Assembly (NCBI RefSeq): GCF_900112065.1
Contig: NZ_FOKE01000021.1
Span: 1 to 60,029, forward strand
DNA length: 60,029 nt
From: Cohnella sp. OV330
GTDB taxonomy: Bacteria > Bacillota > Bacilli > Paenibacillales > Paenibacillaceae
Direction: 5' to 3'
Shown here: positions 8,069-16,940 of the stretch, piece after piece
Layout: each line of letters starts with the position of its first letter
Position numbering within the stretch: position 1 is the first letter of the stretch
Translations under genes and position numbers: made by a program
Notes under the pieces: model-generated
The model's database searches: none
What the model saw: only the letters and a program-made list of their open reading frames with translations
What the model was told of the DNA's origin: nothing

Positions 8069-9571
8069 ATGAGGCTGTTTGAACTGTTGCTTTTATTGTC
8101 AAACATCGGCTTGTTCGCGTTATCCATCCTATTGAAAAAAGGACGGCGTAGGATTCCAGTATTCGTAGCAAGCGGGATCGCCGCGCTTTTACTAATCGTT
8201 CACGGGACGGTGGAAGGATTCAGAATTCAGCTGGTTTTCCCCTATTGCATAACGGTCCTTTTTTTAGCCGTTTCAGTTTATCGATACTATAAAAAAAACG
8301 ACGGAAGAAAAATCCCGCGATTCATGCTAGGTTCAGTTTATGCCGCCATAGCGATCATGCTGGTCGTAACAGCGGGTCTCCTGTATGCATTTCCTGTATT
8401 TAAACTGCCTGAACCGAAAGGCGAATTTAAGGTAGGAACGCAGGCTTTTCATTTCGTGGATACGAAAAGGGAAGAGATTTTCGACAAAACAAGAGCCGGT
8501 AAAAGAGAATTGATGGTTCAAGTATGGTATCCGGCTCAAGCCGGCACCGGCAAGCTCGCCCCTTTTATTCCCGATTCCCGGATTTTAAGCTATATGGCCG
8601 CGAACTATGGCCTTCCCGGGTTTACTTTGCAACACCTGAAGTACGTATCCAGTCACGCTTATTCGGGGGCCGAAGTCTCTTCGGCACAGACTTCCTATCC
8701 GCTGATCCTCGCGAATCCCGGCTTCGGCTCTTCCAGGTTCCTCCACGCGGCGCAAGCCGAAAATCTCGCGAGTCACGGATATATCGTGGCAGCGATCGAC
8801 CACACTTACAATACATTCGCAACCGAGTTTCCGGACGGCCGAATCACGACCAGCACAACGAACGACTTATTCTCCTCCGAAAATGACTACCAGACGGAAA
8901 GCGGCAATCGCGACAAACTGGGAAAAGTTTTAACCGATGACGTGGCGTTTGCGCTGGACCAATTCGAGCTTATACAATCGGGGCAAATTCCAAGCTTTCT
9001 AAAAGGGAGGGTGGATATCGATCATGTCGGGGTGTTCGGTCATTCCATCGGCGGAGCGACGGCCTATGACGCTTCTTACGATCCTCGAATCGCGGTTGGC
9101 ATTGACTTGGACGGAGGGCTTTATCGTCTGCGTGACAGGGAAGGTCTGCAGAAGCCGTTTTTGTTCATGAACTCGGAAAGCGAATTCGAAAGATTAAAGA
9201 TGGTGACGGAAAACCATATCTACACGGATGCAGAGCTTAAACGCATGGGAAACACAAGAGCGTGGATGGATCAAGTAACGGCAGACAAAAAGTTAGAGCT
9301 TGAACGAATGCGCGAAACGGTTGCTTCGGGGGGGCAATTCCTCTATATCGACCATACGGAGCATTTGAATTTTACCGACGTACAGTTCATTTCTCCGGTT
9401 TTCAAATGGCTGGGCATTACAGGGAAGATTGCGCCCGATAGAGCGAACGCCGTAATCAATGCCTATATGCTGGATTTCTTCGACATGCATCTGAAAAATA
9501 GTGGCGGAAGCTTATTTGAAAGGCCGGATAGCCGCTTTCCGGAGGCGAAGAACGTAACCTCGCTCTTATAA
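8069..9571 (+). CDS. Membrane-anchored alpha/beta hydrolase, PAF-acetylhydrolase II-like
   Basis: 500 residues; ATG with AAAAAGGAGAATCGAG upstream. The first ~125 residues contain about four hydrophobic helices (LFELLLLLSNIGLFALSILL; VFVASGIAALLLIVHGTV; LVFPYCITVLFLAVSVY; SVYAAIAIMLVVTAGLLYAF). The catalytic domain follows: PLILANPGFGSSRFLHAAQAENLASHGY, nucleophile elbow VGVFGHSIGGATAYD, likely acid in GIDLDGG and catalytic His in IDHTEHLNFTD. This matches the platelet-activating-factor acetylhydrolase/dienelactone-hydrolase group, expected to cleave short acyl esters outside the membrane. The natural substrate is unknown. It stands alone with its own terminator. Confidence 0.85.
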   Translation: MRLFELLLLLSNIGLFALSILLKKGRRRIPVFVASGIAALLLIVHGTVEGFRIQLVFPYCITVLFLAVSVYRYYKKNDGRKIPRFMLGSVYAAIAIMLVVTAGLLYAFPVFKLPEPKGEFKVGTQAFHFVDTKREEIFDKTRAGKRELMVQVWYPAQAGTGKLAPFIPDSRILSYMAANYGLPGFTLQHLKYVSSHAYSGAEVSSAQTSYPLILANPGFGSSRFLHAAQAENLASHGYIVAAIDHTYNTFATEFPDGRITTSTTNDLFSSENDYQTESGNRDKLGKVLTDDVAFALDQFELIQSGQIPSFLKGRVDIDHVGVFGHSIGGATAYDASYDPRIAVGIDLDGGLYRLRDREGLQKPFLFMNSESEFERLKMVTENHIYTDAELKRMGNTRAWMDQVTADKKLELERMRETVASGGQFLYIDHTEHLNFTDVQFISPVFKWLGITGKIAPDRANAVINAYMLDFFDMHLKNSGGSLFERPDSRFPEAKNVTSLL

Positions 9572-9594
9572 ATAGCGGCTCCAGCTTGAAATGC

Positions 9595-9618
9595 ACCGCC
9601 CGTAGAGGGCGGTTTTTT
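9595..9618 (+). terminator. Rho-independent terminator after the hydrolase gene
   Basis: Stem ACCGCCC / GGGCGGT with loop GTAGA, followed by T6. Confidence 0.92.
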
Positions 9619-9840
9619 ACGCATTTACAGGTCATCGGCTCCTCCGCGAACCGACGAAACACTTGGCTCGATCCGATGGAAAACGCAGTAAAAAGTCTTA
9701 TATGCAAGTCATATGACTCCCCTATGATTGCGGATCGGGCTGCAGGATAATATGGGCGAAATCGATATTGTAAAAATGGGAAAGGAGGTTCGGCTCAGCG
9801 TTCTGCTAAGATCGAATGCCAATCGATTAGGAGGATACTC
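9619..9840 (+). promoter_or_regulatory. Leader region of the heparinase-like gene with a 12-bp palindrome
   Basis: Upstream of the 1589-residue lyase gene lies the perfect palindrome AGTCATATGACT (9707-9718), partly repeated just before as AGTCTTATATG. A segment GCAGGATAATATGGG (around 9741) closely resembles GGCAGGATAATATTGGG before the preceding hydrolase gene (around 8015), and in both it is followed by a GATATT...AAAA stretch. TAATAT could be a -10 element. No -35 at ideal spacing is clear. Confidence 0.3.
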
Positions 9841-12800
9841 ATGAGCAAACGGGTTAAAGGATTGTTGGCTTTCCTGCTTTTCGCAAGCTTGTTTTCGCAA
9901 GTGATTCCATCGGCTTCCGAAGCGGCAGTTCCCGTTACGCTGGCGAATCCCGGTTTTGAGAGCGGGCTCTCCGATTGGACGCAGTATGGCAACGTCAATA
10001 TCGCCGTATCCTCGACGAATGCGCAAGCGGGCAGCAAAAGTTTATTGCTCGCAGACACGTATACGACCGGCACTTATGGCGTGAGTTCCCAACGCGTGGC
10101 CGCTTCGGCAGGCGTTATTTATCGTGCCTCGGTCAAGAGATTCCCGGAGTCGGGTGCCATCGGCAATCTTGCGCTCGCGTTCTACAACAGCGCCAACGGG
10201 ACGATTCGAGAAGAACACGCGACTGCCTCCAATGTCGTCGGGCAGTGGAATGACGTCACCGTTACCTTCCAGGCTCCCGCCGGTACGGTAAAGGTCGGCG
10301 TCCTGCTCATAAGCGGCGCGTCTCAGACCGGCAACGTGTATTTCGACGAAGTGAAGCTGGAGAAGTCGAACGTCATTTCCGGACAGGTGACGCTTCAAAG
10401 CCCGGGCAGTCCGCCTGCTTGGGCAAAGGTAAATCTGTATGATGCCGCCGATTCCGGTTTTACCGAAATTTTGGCTTCCGCCTATACGGACGCAAGCAAT
10501 GCGTTCAAGCTGCAGGTGCTGGACGCCGGAAACTATAAGGTTCGCGTGATTCGAAGCGGCTACGTGTCGCAAACCGCTGCCGTTCAAGTGGTCGACGGCG
10601 TCGTTTCGACGGCGAACTTTGCGCTTCAGGCTGACGGCGCCGCCATAAAACGAACGATTGCCGGAACGGTCACGAACCTTTCCGACGGTCTGCCGGTCCC
10701 AGGGGCTACCGTCAAACTTTACCTGGAGCGCGATCATGAAGCGACGTACCAACAGGCTGCGAGCGTCACGACGGATGCCGCGGGAAAATATGCCTTTCCC
10801 GCCGTGCCGTCCGATCGATACTTCGTCAAAGCGGAGAAGATCGGTTACGTCACGACGCGCGAGCCGGTATACGTATACGGCGACCCGGTGACGGACGCGA
10901 ACGTGCAGCTGCCTGCCGCGCCTGAGGTATTCAACGCAACATCGATACCGAAGCCGCCATCGGACCATCCGCGGCTGTTCGTTCGCCCGGGAGATATCGA
11001 TACGATTAAAGGCAAGCGGACGAAGCCTTTTTTCCAGGAGAGCTTCGACGCATTCGACGCGCAGCGCGACGATCCAGGCTACACGGCCCGCAGCCAGCTC
11101 AATACGTCGACCAACACGTTCACTTTTCCGACCGTTCAGCAAGCGCGCTATATCCGTCTCGAAGGACGCGGCAACATCGGCATAACGGCCTCAAGCCAGA
11201 AAGGCATCGCGATCCGCGAAGTCGACGTCTTCAAGAGCGGTTCGGGCGGAGCTCGCCAGCTGGTGTCGACGACGATCGCGGTGTACGGAAACCCCGGTTA
11301 CACCTGCGGCGGAACACTATCAAACGCCATAGATAACGATTCGACAACGCATTACTGCAATCCAAATGCAGACGGAACCCTCACGCTCGATCTGGGCTCC
11401 TCGATGAGTATCCATTCGCTGGACATCGCTTTCTACAAAGAGACGGAACGGGTCTACTTGTTCGATATCAAAGTTTCGCAGGATAATTCGACCTGGCAGC
11501 TGGTCGACCTCGGCATGGGATCGTCGGACTCTGGGGAGCTGCCGGCCGTTCCCGCGAACTACAGCAATGTCGTCGGCGCCGTGCTGCTCCATGCGAACGC
11601 GAACGCCTTCGCTTATCTGCTCGACCCGGTTCAATCGCATGCGAACGGCGAGAAGGCCGTCGATATGGCGCTCCATATCGCAAGCTCCGCGCAATATCCT
11701 TTATCCGACAATAATGGCATTACGGGGCCGTTATTGGAGACGATGGCGTTGGTCTACGATTGGTGCTACGACCTGTTTGATAATTCTCAAGAGCGGGATC
11801 AGATCTATAACGCCATTCTTCGGTTTGCCGGCGACATGGAGATGAAGTACAATGCGACCGGAACCCCGATCTTCCAATCCGACTTATTAGGAACCGGTCA
11901 CGGCGGCGAAGGCCAATTGTTCCGGTATTTGCTGGGCGCGGCGATCGCGGTTTATGGCGAGCATCCCGACATCTATGATCGCGTTGTCCCCTTGATCTAC
12001 AACAATGCGGTCCCCGTGCGCAACTACTTCTACGAATCGGAATCGCACCACCAAGGCGAGTCTTATACGGGAGCCCGGTACAGCAATGAATTATGGATGT
12101 CGATGCTGTTCACCAAGATGGGCTTGAACAATCCGTTTAACGGCAGCCAGCGCGATGTTCTGCTCAAGACGATTTACTCCCGCCGGCCCGACGGACAGAA
12201 GCTGCGAGACGGCGACGGGTTCAATTCGGTGTACACCTACCTGAACACCGTCTGGAAGGACCAGACAACCGACATGCTGGCGGCATCCTTATTCGACAAT
12301 CCCTACGTGAACCATGAATTCATCGAAACCTACGAGCCTGGAAAGATGCCGATCTACGAGATTTTATTCCTGAAGGATAATCTCGCGACGAAGTCGCCGG
12401 ACGATCTTCCGCGCAGTCACTACTTTAACGATCCGGAAGCGTCGATGATCGCCCAAACCGGATGGGACGCCGTCGATGCCGTCAACCACAATTCTCCGAC
12501 GGTCATCGCGGAGATGAAGATCGGCAACCGCCGCTTCGGCAATCACGAGCATCTGGATTTCGGCAGCTTCCAGCTTTATTACAAAGGCGGGCTCGCCATC
12601 GATTCCGGCTTGTACGAGGGATCCGGCGGCGCTTACAACAGTCCGCATGACGTTAATTACCATAAACGGACCATTGCGCACAATGCCATGCTCGTCATGG
12701 ATCCGAACGAACGGTGGGGCGGCAACGACGGCGGGCAGCGGTGGCGCGACACCGGACCGGGGCGTTCCGGCATCGACGCGCAGACCGTGCAGGACGTTTT

Positions 12801-14610
12801 CGGCAGCAACTACAAGTTCGCGGAAGTGCAGGGACGCGCTTTCGGCCCAGATTTGATCGTGCCGAATTATACGTACATCAAGGGAGACTTGTCGTCCGCC
12901 TACACGGACAAGGTGGAGCAGCATCAACGGTCGATGGTTTTCCTGAACTTGAAGAACGGCGCCCATCCGGCCGCGATGATCGTCTTCGACCGTGTCGTAG
13001 CCTCGGACCCGAGCTTCAAGAAATATTGGCTTCTGCACAGCATTGATGAACCTAATGTCAATCCAACGACCAAGACGACGACGATCACCCGCGCGACCAG
13101 AGGCGACACCGGCAAGCTCGTCAACCAAACGCTGCTTCCTGACAATGCGCAGATCGACAAGGTTGGCGGTCCCGGTCACGAATTCGACGTGTTCGGTACG
13201 AACTATCCAAGCACGCCGCTATATACGACAACATCCGATGAACAGGGCGCATGGCGTATCCAGGTGACGCCGTCGAATTTGTCTGCGCCTCAGAAGGAAG
13301 ATTTATTCCTGAATGTCATTCAAGTGATGGATAGCGTCGGGAACCCCGCACCTTCGCCGTTGCCCGTTCAGAAACTGACCGCCTCGCTCGCGGTAGGCAC
13401 GCAGACGGATGCCGCCGCTATGGTAGGCGCGCAGTTGGCCGATCGCGCGGTTCTGTTCAGCGCGTCCGGGAAGCGCTTGTCCGGAATCGTCACCTTGACG
13501 ACTACGGGAAGCCAGGCGAACGTGCAGTATGTCGTCACGGACTTGCAAGCGGGAACGTGGAAAATAACAGGCAATGGCGTGGAAACCTACGGTTACGTCA
13601 GCGAAGAAGGCGGAGCGCTGTACTTTACCGGCGCGCCGGGGACGCATACGCTGACTCGAATGTTAAATGTCGCCATGACGCTGACCAACCCCGGATTCGA
13701 AAACGGCCTGACCACCGGTTGGACGCAGTATGTCCCAGCCAATCCTGCCGTAGCGTCCTCGGATCAAGCTTATTCGGGAGCCCAAAGCGTACTGCTCGAC
13801 GACGTAAAGGTAACCGGAACGCCCCATGGCATATATGGCGTAAGCTCCGGGCGGTTTCCCGCTTCCGAGGGAGAAGTGTATCGCGCCTCGGCCAAATCGT
13901 ATCTGGCGTCCGGAACAAGCGGGAGGCTCGTACTCGTCTTCTATAACAGCGCCAATCAGACCCTTGCGGGCGGGGAGATTCCCGAGCCCGTTCAGACCGC
14001 TGCCGGGCAGTGGAATACCGTGACCGTGATCGGCAAAGCCCCCGCCGGTACGGCGACTGTCGGCATCCGGCTATTAAGCGGCGATACGCAAATAAGCAAA
14101 GTGTATTTCGACGATGTGGCGCTAGAGCGAGCCACGCTTGTCAATCCCGGATTCGAGAGCTCCGAGAGCGACCCTTACGGACTTTATGGGTGGACGCAGT
14201 ATGTCGCAGCCAATCCTGCCGAAGTCTCTACGGTTCGATTCCAGTCAGGAAGCAAAAGCGTGCTGCTCGACGATCAGAAGGACGCCGGCACGACGCCGGC
14301 GGGCATCTATGGCGCGAACGCTCAAAGCGTGGCCGCCTCGCCGGGAGAGAATTATCGTGCCACGGTCAAATCTTACCTCGAGCCTGGCGCTTACGGCGTT
14401 CTTGTTCTTGTCTTCTACAACAGCGCCAATGGGACCGTTGCGGGCGGGGAGGTACACAAAGCCGTAACGGGAACCGCCGGTCAATGGAATGAGGTGACCG
14501 TTACCGGTCAAGCCCCGCCCGGTACGGCGAAAGTCGGCATCCGGCTCATCAGCGGCCACACGCAGAAAGGCAAAGTTTATTTCGACGATGCGGTGCTGGA
14601 GAGGCAGTAG
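9841..14610 (+). CDS. Secreted multimodular heparinase II/III-like polysaccharide lyase
   Basis: 1589 residues; start ATG with GGAGG-type site (ATTAGGAGGATACTC). Signal peptide ~1-28. Modules: a CBM4/9-like beta-sandwich (~32-175, begins VTLANPGFESGLSDWTQYG), two carboxypeptidase-regulatory-like domains (~178-350), a short region interrupted by a discoidin-like part (ARYIRLEGRGNIGI...LDLGSSMSIHSLDI), then an alpha/alpha toroid plus beta-sandwich of heparinase II/III type. Landmarks are ESESHHQGESYTGARYSNELW and FGNHEHLDFGSFQLYYKGG with LAIDSGLYEG, HDVNYHKRTIAHNAMLV. Two further CBM-like copies end the protein (~1280-1589). The family eliminates uronic-acid polysaccharides; the substrate here is not known. 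The CBM copies share clear nucleotide similarity, so they arose by duplication. Confidence 0.85.
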   Translation: MSKRVKGLLAFLLFASLFSQVIPSASEAAVPVTLANPGFESGLSDWTQYGNVNIAVSSTNAQAGSKSLLLADTYTTGTYGVSSQRVAASAGVIYRASVKRFPESGAIGNLALAFYNSANGTIREEHATASNVVGQWNDVTVTFQAPAGTVKVGVLLISGASQTGNVYFDEVKLEKSNVISGQVTLQSPGSPPAWAKVNLYDAADSGFTEILASAYTDASNAFKLQVLDAGNYKVRVIRSGYVSQTAAVQVVDGVVSTANFALQADGAAIKRTIAGTVTNLSDGLPVPGATVKLYLERDHEATYQQAASVTTDAAGKYAFPAVPSDRYFVKAEKIGYVTTREPVYVYGDPVTDANVQLPAAPEVFNATSIPKPPSDHPRLFVRPGDIDTIKGKRTKPFFQESFDAFDAQRDDPGYTARSQLNTSTNTFTFPTVQQARYIRLEGRGNIGITASSQKGIAIREVDVFKSGSGGARQLVSTTIAVYGNPGYTCGGTLSNAIDNDSTTHYCNPNADGTLTLDLGSSMSIHSLDIAFYKETERVYLFDIKVSQDNSTWQLVDLGMGSSDSGELPAVPANYSNVVGAVLLHANANAFAYLLDPVQSHANGEKAVDMALHIASSAQYPLSDNNGITGPLLETMALVYDWCYDLFDNSQERDQIYNAILRFAGDMEMKYNATGTPIFQSDLLGTGHGGEGQLFRYLLGAAIAVYGEHPDIYDRVVPLIYNNAVPVRNYFYESESHHQGESYTGARYSNELWMSMLFTKMGLNNPFNGSQRDVLLKTIYSRRPDGQKLRDGDGFNSVYTYLNTVWKDQTTDMLAASLFDNPYVNHEFIETYEPGKMPIYEILFLKDNLATKSPDDLPRSHYFNDPEASMIAQTGWDAVDAVNHNSPTVIAEMKIGNRRFGNHEHLDFGSFQLYYKGGLAIDSGLYEGSGGAYNSPHDVNYHKRTIAHNAMLVMDPNERWGGNDGGQRWRDTGPGRSGIDAQTVQDVFGSNYKFAEVQGRAFGPDLIVPNYTYIKGDLSSAYTDKVEQHQRSMVFLNLKNGAHPAAMIVFDRVVASDPSFKKYWLLHSIDEPNVNPTTKTTTITRATRGDTGKLVNQTLLPDNAQIDKVGGPGHEFDVFGTNYPSTPLYTTTSDEQGAWRIQVTPSNLSAPQKEDLFLNVIQVMDSVGNPAPSPLPVQKLTASLAVGTQTDAAAMVGAQLADRAVLFSASGKRLSGIVTLTTTGSQANVQYVVTDLQAGTWKITGNGVETYGYVSEEGGALYFTGAPGTHTLTRMLNVAMTLTNPGFENGLTTGWTQYVPANPAVASSDQAYSGAQSVLLDDVKVTGTPHGIYGVSSGRFPASEGEVYRASAKSYLASGTSGRLVLVFYNSANQTLAGGEIPEPVQTAAGQWNTVTVIGKAPAGTATVGIRLLSGDTQISKVYFDDVALERATLVNPGFESSESDPYGLYGWTQYVAANPAEVSTVRFQSGSKSVLLDDQKDAGTTPAGIYGANAQSVAASPGENYRATVKSYLEPGAYGVLVLVFYNSANGTVAGGEVHKAVTGTAGQWNEVTVTGQAPPGTAKVGIRLISGHTQKGKVYFDDAVLERQ

Positions 14611-14624
14611 AGAAACTAAAACAC

Positions 14625-14670
14625 AGCAGACGGGAAGCACTGTCGCCAGTGCTTTCCCGTCTGCTTTTTC
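14625..14670 (+). terminator. Rho-independent terminator after the lyase gene
   Basis: Long stem AGCAGACGGGAAGCACT / AGTGCTTTCCCGTCTGCT with loop GTCGCC, then a T-rich tail. Confidence 0.93.
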
Positions 14671-14760
14671 TATTTTTACGACGACGATACGCGCTAGATC
14701 CATACGAAAGGGAGCCGCCTTAATTTCCTCCATGAAATCGAAAGTTTGACGGGGACCATT

Positions 14761-14775
14761 TTGATAGCGTTTCCA
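14761..14775 (+). promoter_or_regulatory. Near-match to a CcpA cre site
   Basis: TTGATAGCGTTTCCA fits the cre consensus WTGNAANCGNWNNCW at all but one fixed position (T for the first A). It lies 143 bp before the beta-helix gene, and a TTGACG hexamer precedes it at 14746. Carbon-catabolite control would fit a glycan-degradation gene, but one mismatch in a degenerate motif is weak evidence. Confidence 0.35.
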
Positions 14776-14917
14776 TTAAGATGAAGGCGATTCATATCCT
14801 TGCGTTCGATAAGGCAGGTGATCGCCCCTCTAAACGATTGAGCAGATTGCATACAGCTGTCCCGAAACCAAAAGCGTCAGGCAGGGCTTGCATGAACGAT
14901 CATTTGAGGAGGAATGA

Positions 14918-16786
14918 ATGATGATCATCGTCCGTAAATGGAAAAGCAAGAGCTTTAAGCCGACCTGTCTAGCCTTACTTTTATTCGTATTTGCGTTAGG
15001 TTCTATTGTCGTTCCGCAGCCGAAGGCTGCTTCTGCCGCAGGTACGACCTATTATTTTTCCACATCGGGAAACGATGCCAATAACGGTACATCCCCCTCG
15101 ACGCCAAAACAATCGATATCGGCAGCGAACGCACTGCTGACGCCTGGGAATACGATTCTTTTTAATCGCGGAGATGCTTGGTACAGAAACAGTGTGAACG
15201 GCTCCGGAACGAATATTGGAGGCTCGATCAATTTACACGGTAAATCCGGAACCGTCACCGATCCCATCTTGATCGGAGCGTACGGCAGCGGAGCGAAGCC
15301 CATTATTTCGATCACGTATTTAATTAGCAATACCGGGTGGGTGTCCGATGGCGTTAACCGGTGGAAGCATTCCATTCCCACGAGCGGAATCGGCACGCTT
15401 CGCTTGTTCGTCAACGGCATCTCCAAATTCAAGGTGAATACAATCGATACGACCGCAAACGAAACGGCAGTCGACCAACCTTACGAATGGTACGCGAATA
15501 GCGGCTGGGTCTACGTCGGCTCCACGACCGGCGCGCCGCAAAACGTAGAGCTGACCGGCAACGATATTGTCCCTGTTTTGATGAAAAACACGCATTATGT
15601 GACGATTCAGGATCTGGACATTAAAGGGGGCGTCGTCGATATCGACGCGCCGAGCTCCCATATCACGATCAATAATAATACGATCCGGCAAACCGTTCAG
15701 AACGGGATTCGTGCTTTTAATAGGGATCCGTTAACCGCTAGTAATCCCAATCCTACCCAGCAGCAATGGGATCAGTACGTGTCCGACCTAGTCATAACGA
15801 ACAATGTGATCGACAAGGTGTGGTCGCATGAAGAGAATTATACGAACAACGTCCCCTATGGCGGAGAAGGCATCAGTCTCCTCGATGCGGTTGAAGGCGG
15901 ACTCATTAGGGGAAATACGATCCTTAATTTCGGTCATGGCGGCATTTCATTGGAAACAAGTTTATGGCAAGGCACGAACCGAACACATGGCGTTCACAAC
16001 GTGATTGTCGAATTGAATGACGTGTCGTCAGGCAACTCCGACTATATGCATGCCTTTGGCGTAATCGGATTACCGGGTAAAACGACCAACAATATTATTC
16101 GGCGAAACTATTTTCATGATTTCCAAGCCACAAGCCACGTTGGAGGAAAGGATAATCAATTTTACAGCAATATTTTTGTCGGGATTACGGAAACCCCTAA
16201 GCCGACAAAGCAGCCCTATGCGATGGACGTCGGCCCTTGGCCGGTGCCTGAAAAAGGCAGTACGGCAGTAACCGATCTGGAATCTCAAGATTTGTTTATC
16301 GTTAACAATACGATTGTGGATACCGATGGGTATGCGATTGAAGTGAGGGACTACAATAATACGAAAGGCAGCGTAAAGAATATACAAATCGCCAATAACC
16401 TTATTGGACAATACGCTAACAAAACAAATTATCTGCCAGTGGCGTTGAATGTTTCAAACGAGGTGACAGGGACGCTTACCGTGAATAATAACGCGTTCTG
16501 GGATTCCAGCACCACAGTGGCTCGCTACAAAAATCTCGCAAACGCTACGGTCGCCAATCTGAATGCGTGCGAAACGACGTACCCGTCAGACACCTGTAAT
16601 AATAACGCGGCAGGCGACCCTCTATTCGTCAATTATGCAAATCGCGACTTTCATTTGACTGCCGCCTCGCCATTTAAAGCTGCCGGTTCGAATGCCTATA
16701 TTGCGGCGTTCGGCAGCGGCTTCGTCGATTACTACGGCAACCCATGGAACTCGGCGAGCCCGAGCATCGGCGCGATCCAGTATTAA
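14918..16786 (+). CDS. Secreted right-handed parallel beta-helix protein (pectate-lyase-like)
   Basis: 622 residues; start follows GAGGAGGAATGA. The signal peptide covers ~1-40 (LALLLFVFALGSIVV...KAASAAG). Next comes a Pel9A/DUF1565-like opening, TYYFSTSGNDANNGTSPSTP, then many short repeats rich in N-x-I/V-x-N, for example HITINNNTIRQT, LVITNNVIDKVW, LIRGNTILNFGHGGISLE, NIIRRNYFHDF, LFIVNNTIVDT and IQIANNLIGQY, the signature of stacked beta-helix coils. The end (NRDFHLTAASPFKAAGS...YYGNP) is the usual cap of these proteins. It is probably a polysaccharide lyase or glycosidase; the active site cannot be assigned by eye. A terminator follows. Confidence 0.83.
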   Translation: MMIIVRKWKSKSFKPTCLALLLFVFALGSIVVPQPKAASAAGTTYYFSTSGNDANNGTSPSTPKQSISAANALLTPGNTILFNRGDAWYRNSVNGSGTNIGGSINLHGKSGTVTDPILIGAYGSGAKPIISITYLISNTGWVSDGVNRWKHSIPTSGIGTLRLFVNGISKFKVNTIDTTANETAVDQPYEWYANSGWVYVGSTTGAPQNVELTGNDIVPVLMKNTHYVTIQDLDIKGGVVDIDAPSSHITINNNTIRQTVQNGIRAFNRDPLTASNPNPTQQQWDQYVSDLVITNNVIDKVWSHEENYTNNVPYGGEGISLLDAVEGGLIRGNTILNFGHGGISLETSLWQGTNRTHGVHNVIVELNDVSSGNSDYMHAFGVIGLPGKTTNNIIRRNYFHDFQATSHVGGKDNQFYSNIFVGITETPKPTKQPYAMDVGPWPVPEKGSTAVTDLESQDLFIVNNTIVDTDGYAIEVRDYNNTKGSVKNIQIANNLIGQYANKTNYLPVALNVSNEVTGTLTVNNNAFWDSSTTVARYKNLANATVANLNACETTYPSDTCNNNAAGDPLFVNYANRDFHLTAASPFKAAGSNAYIAAFGSGFVDYYGNPWNSASPSIGAIQY

Positions 16787-16820
16787 GCGGCTGCTGGGAA
16801 TAAGCTAGCGTTATCGCAAA

Positions 16821-16848
16821 GAAGACCGCCGTCAAAAGCGGTCTTTTT
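16821..16848 (+). terminator. Rho-independent terminator after the beta-helix gene
   Basis: Stem AAGACCGC / GCGGTCTT with loop CGTCAAAA, then TTT. Moderately strong. Confidence 0.88.
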
Positions 16849-16940
16849 GCGATTCATTCGCTTTTCCCGTTAATTACCTATGCATGAGGGCATGGCTATA
16901 TTATCATCAAGGTCAGAAATCCAGAAAAGGAGTCGACTTC

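Noticed and set aside
10042..11142. 366-codon open frame on the minus strand inside the lyase gene
   Set aside because: It is a GC-rich shadow of the real gene, with Arg/Val/His-rich composition, no ribosome binding site and no domain.
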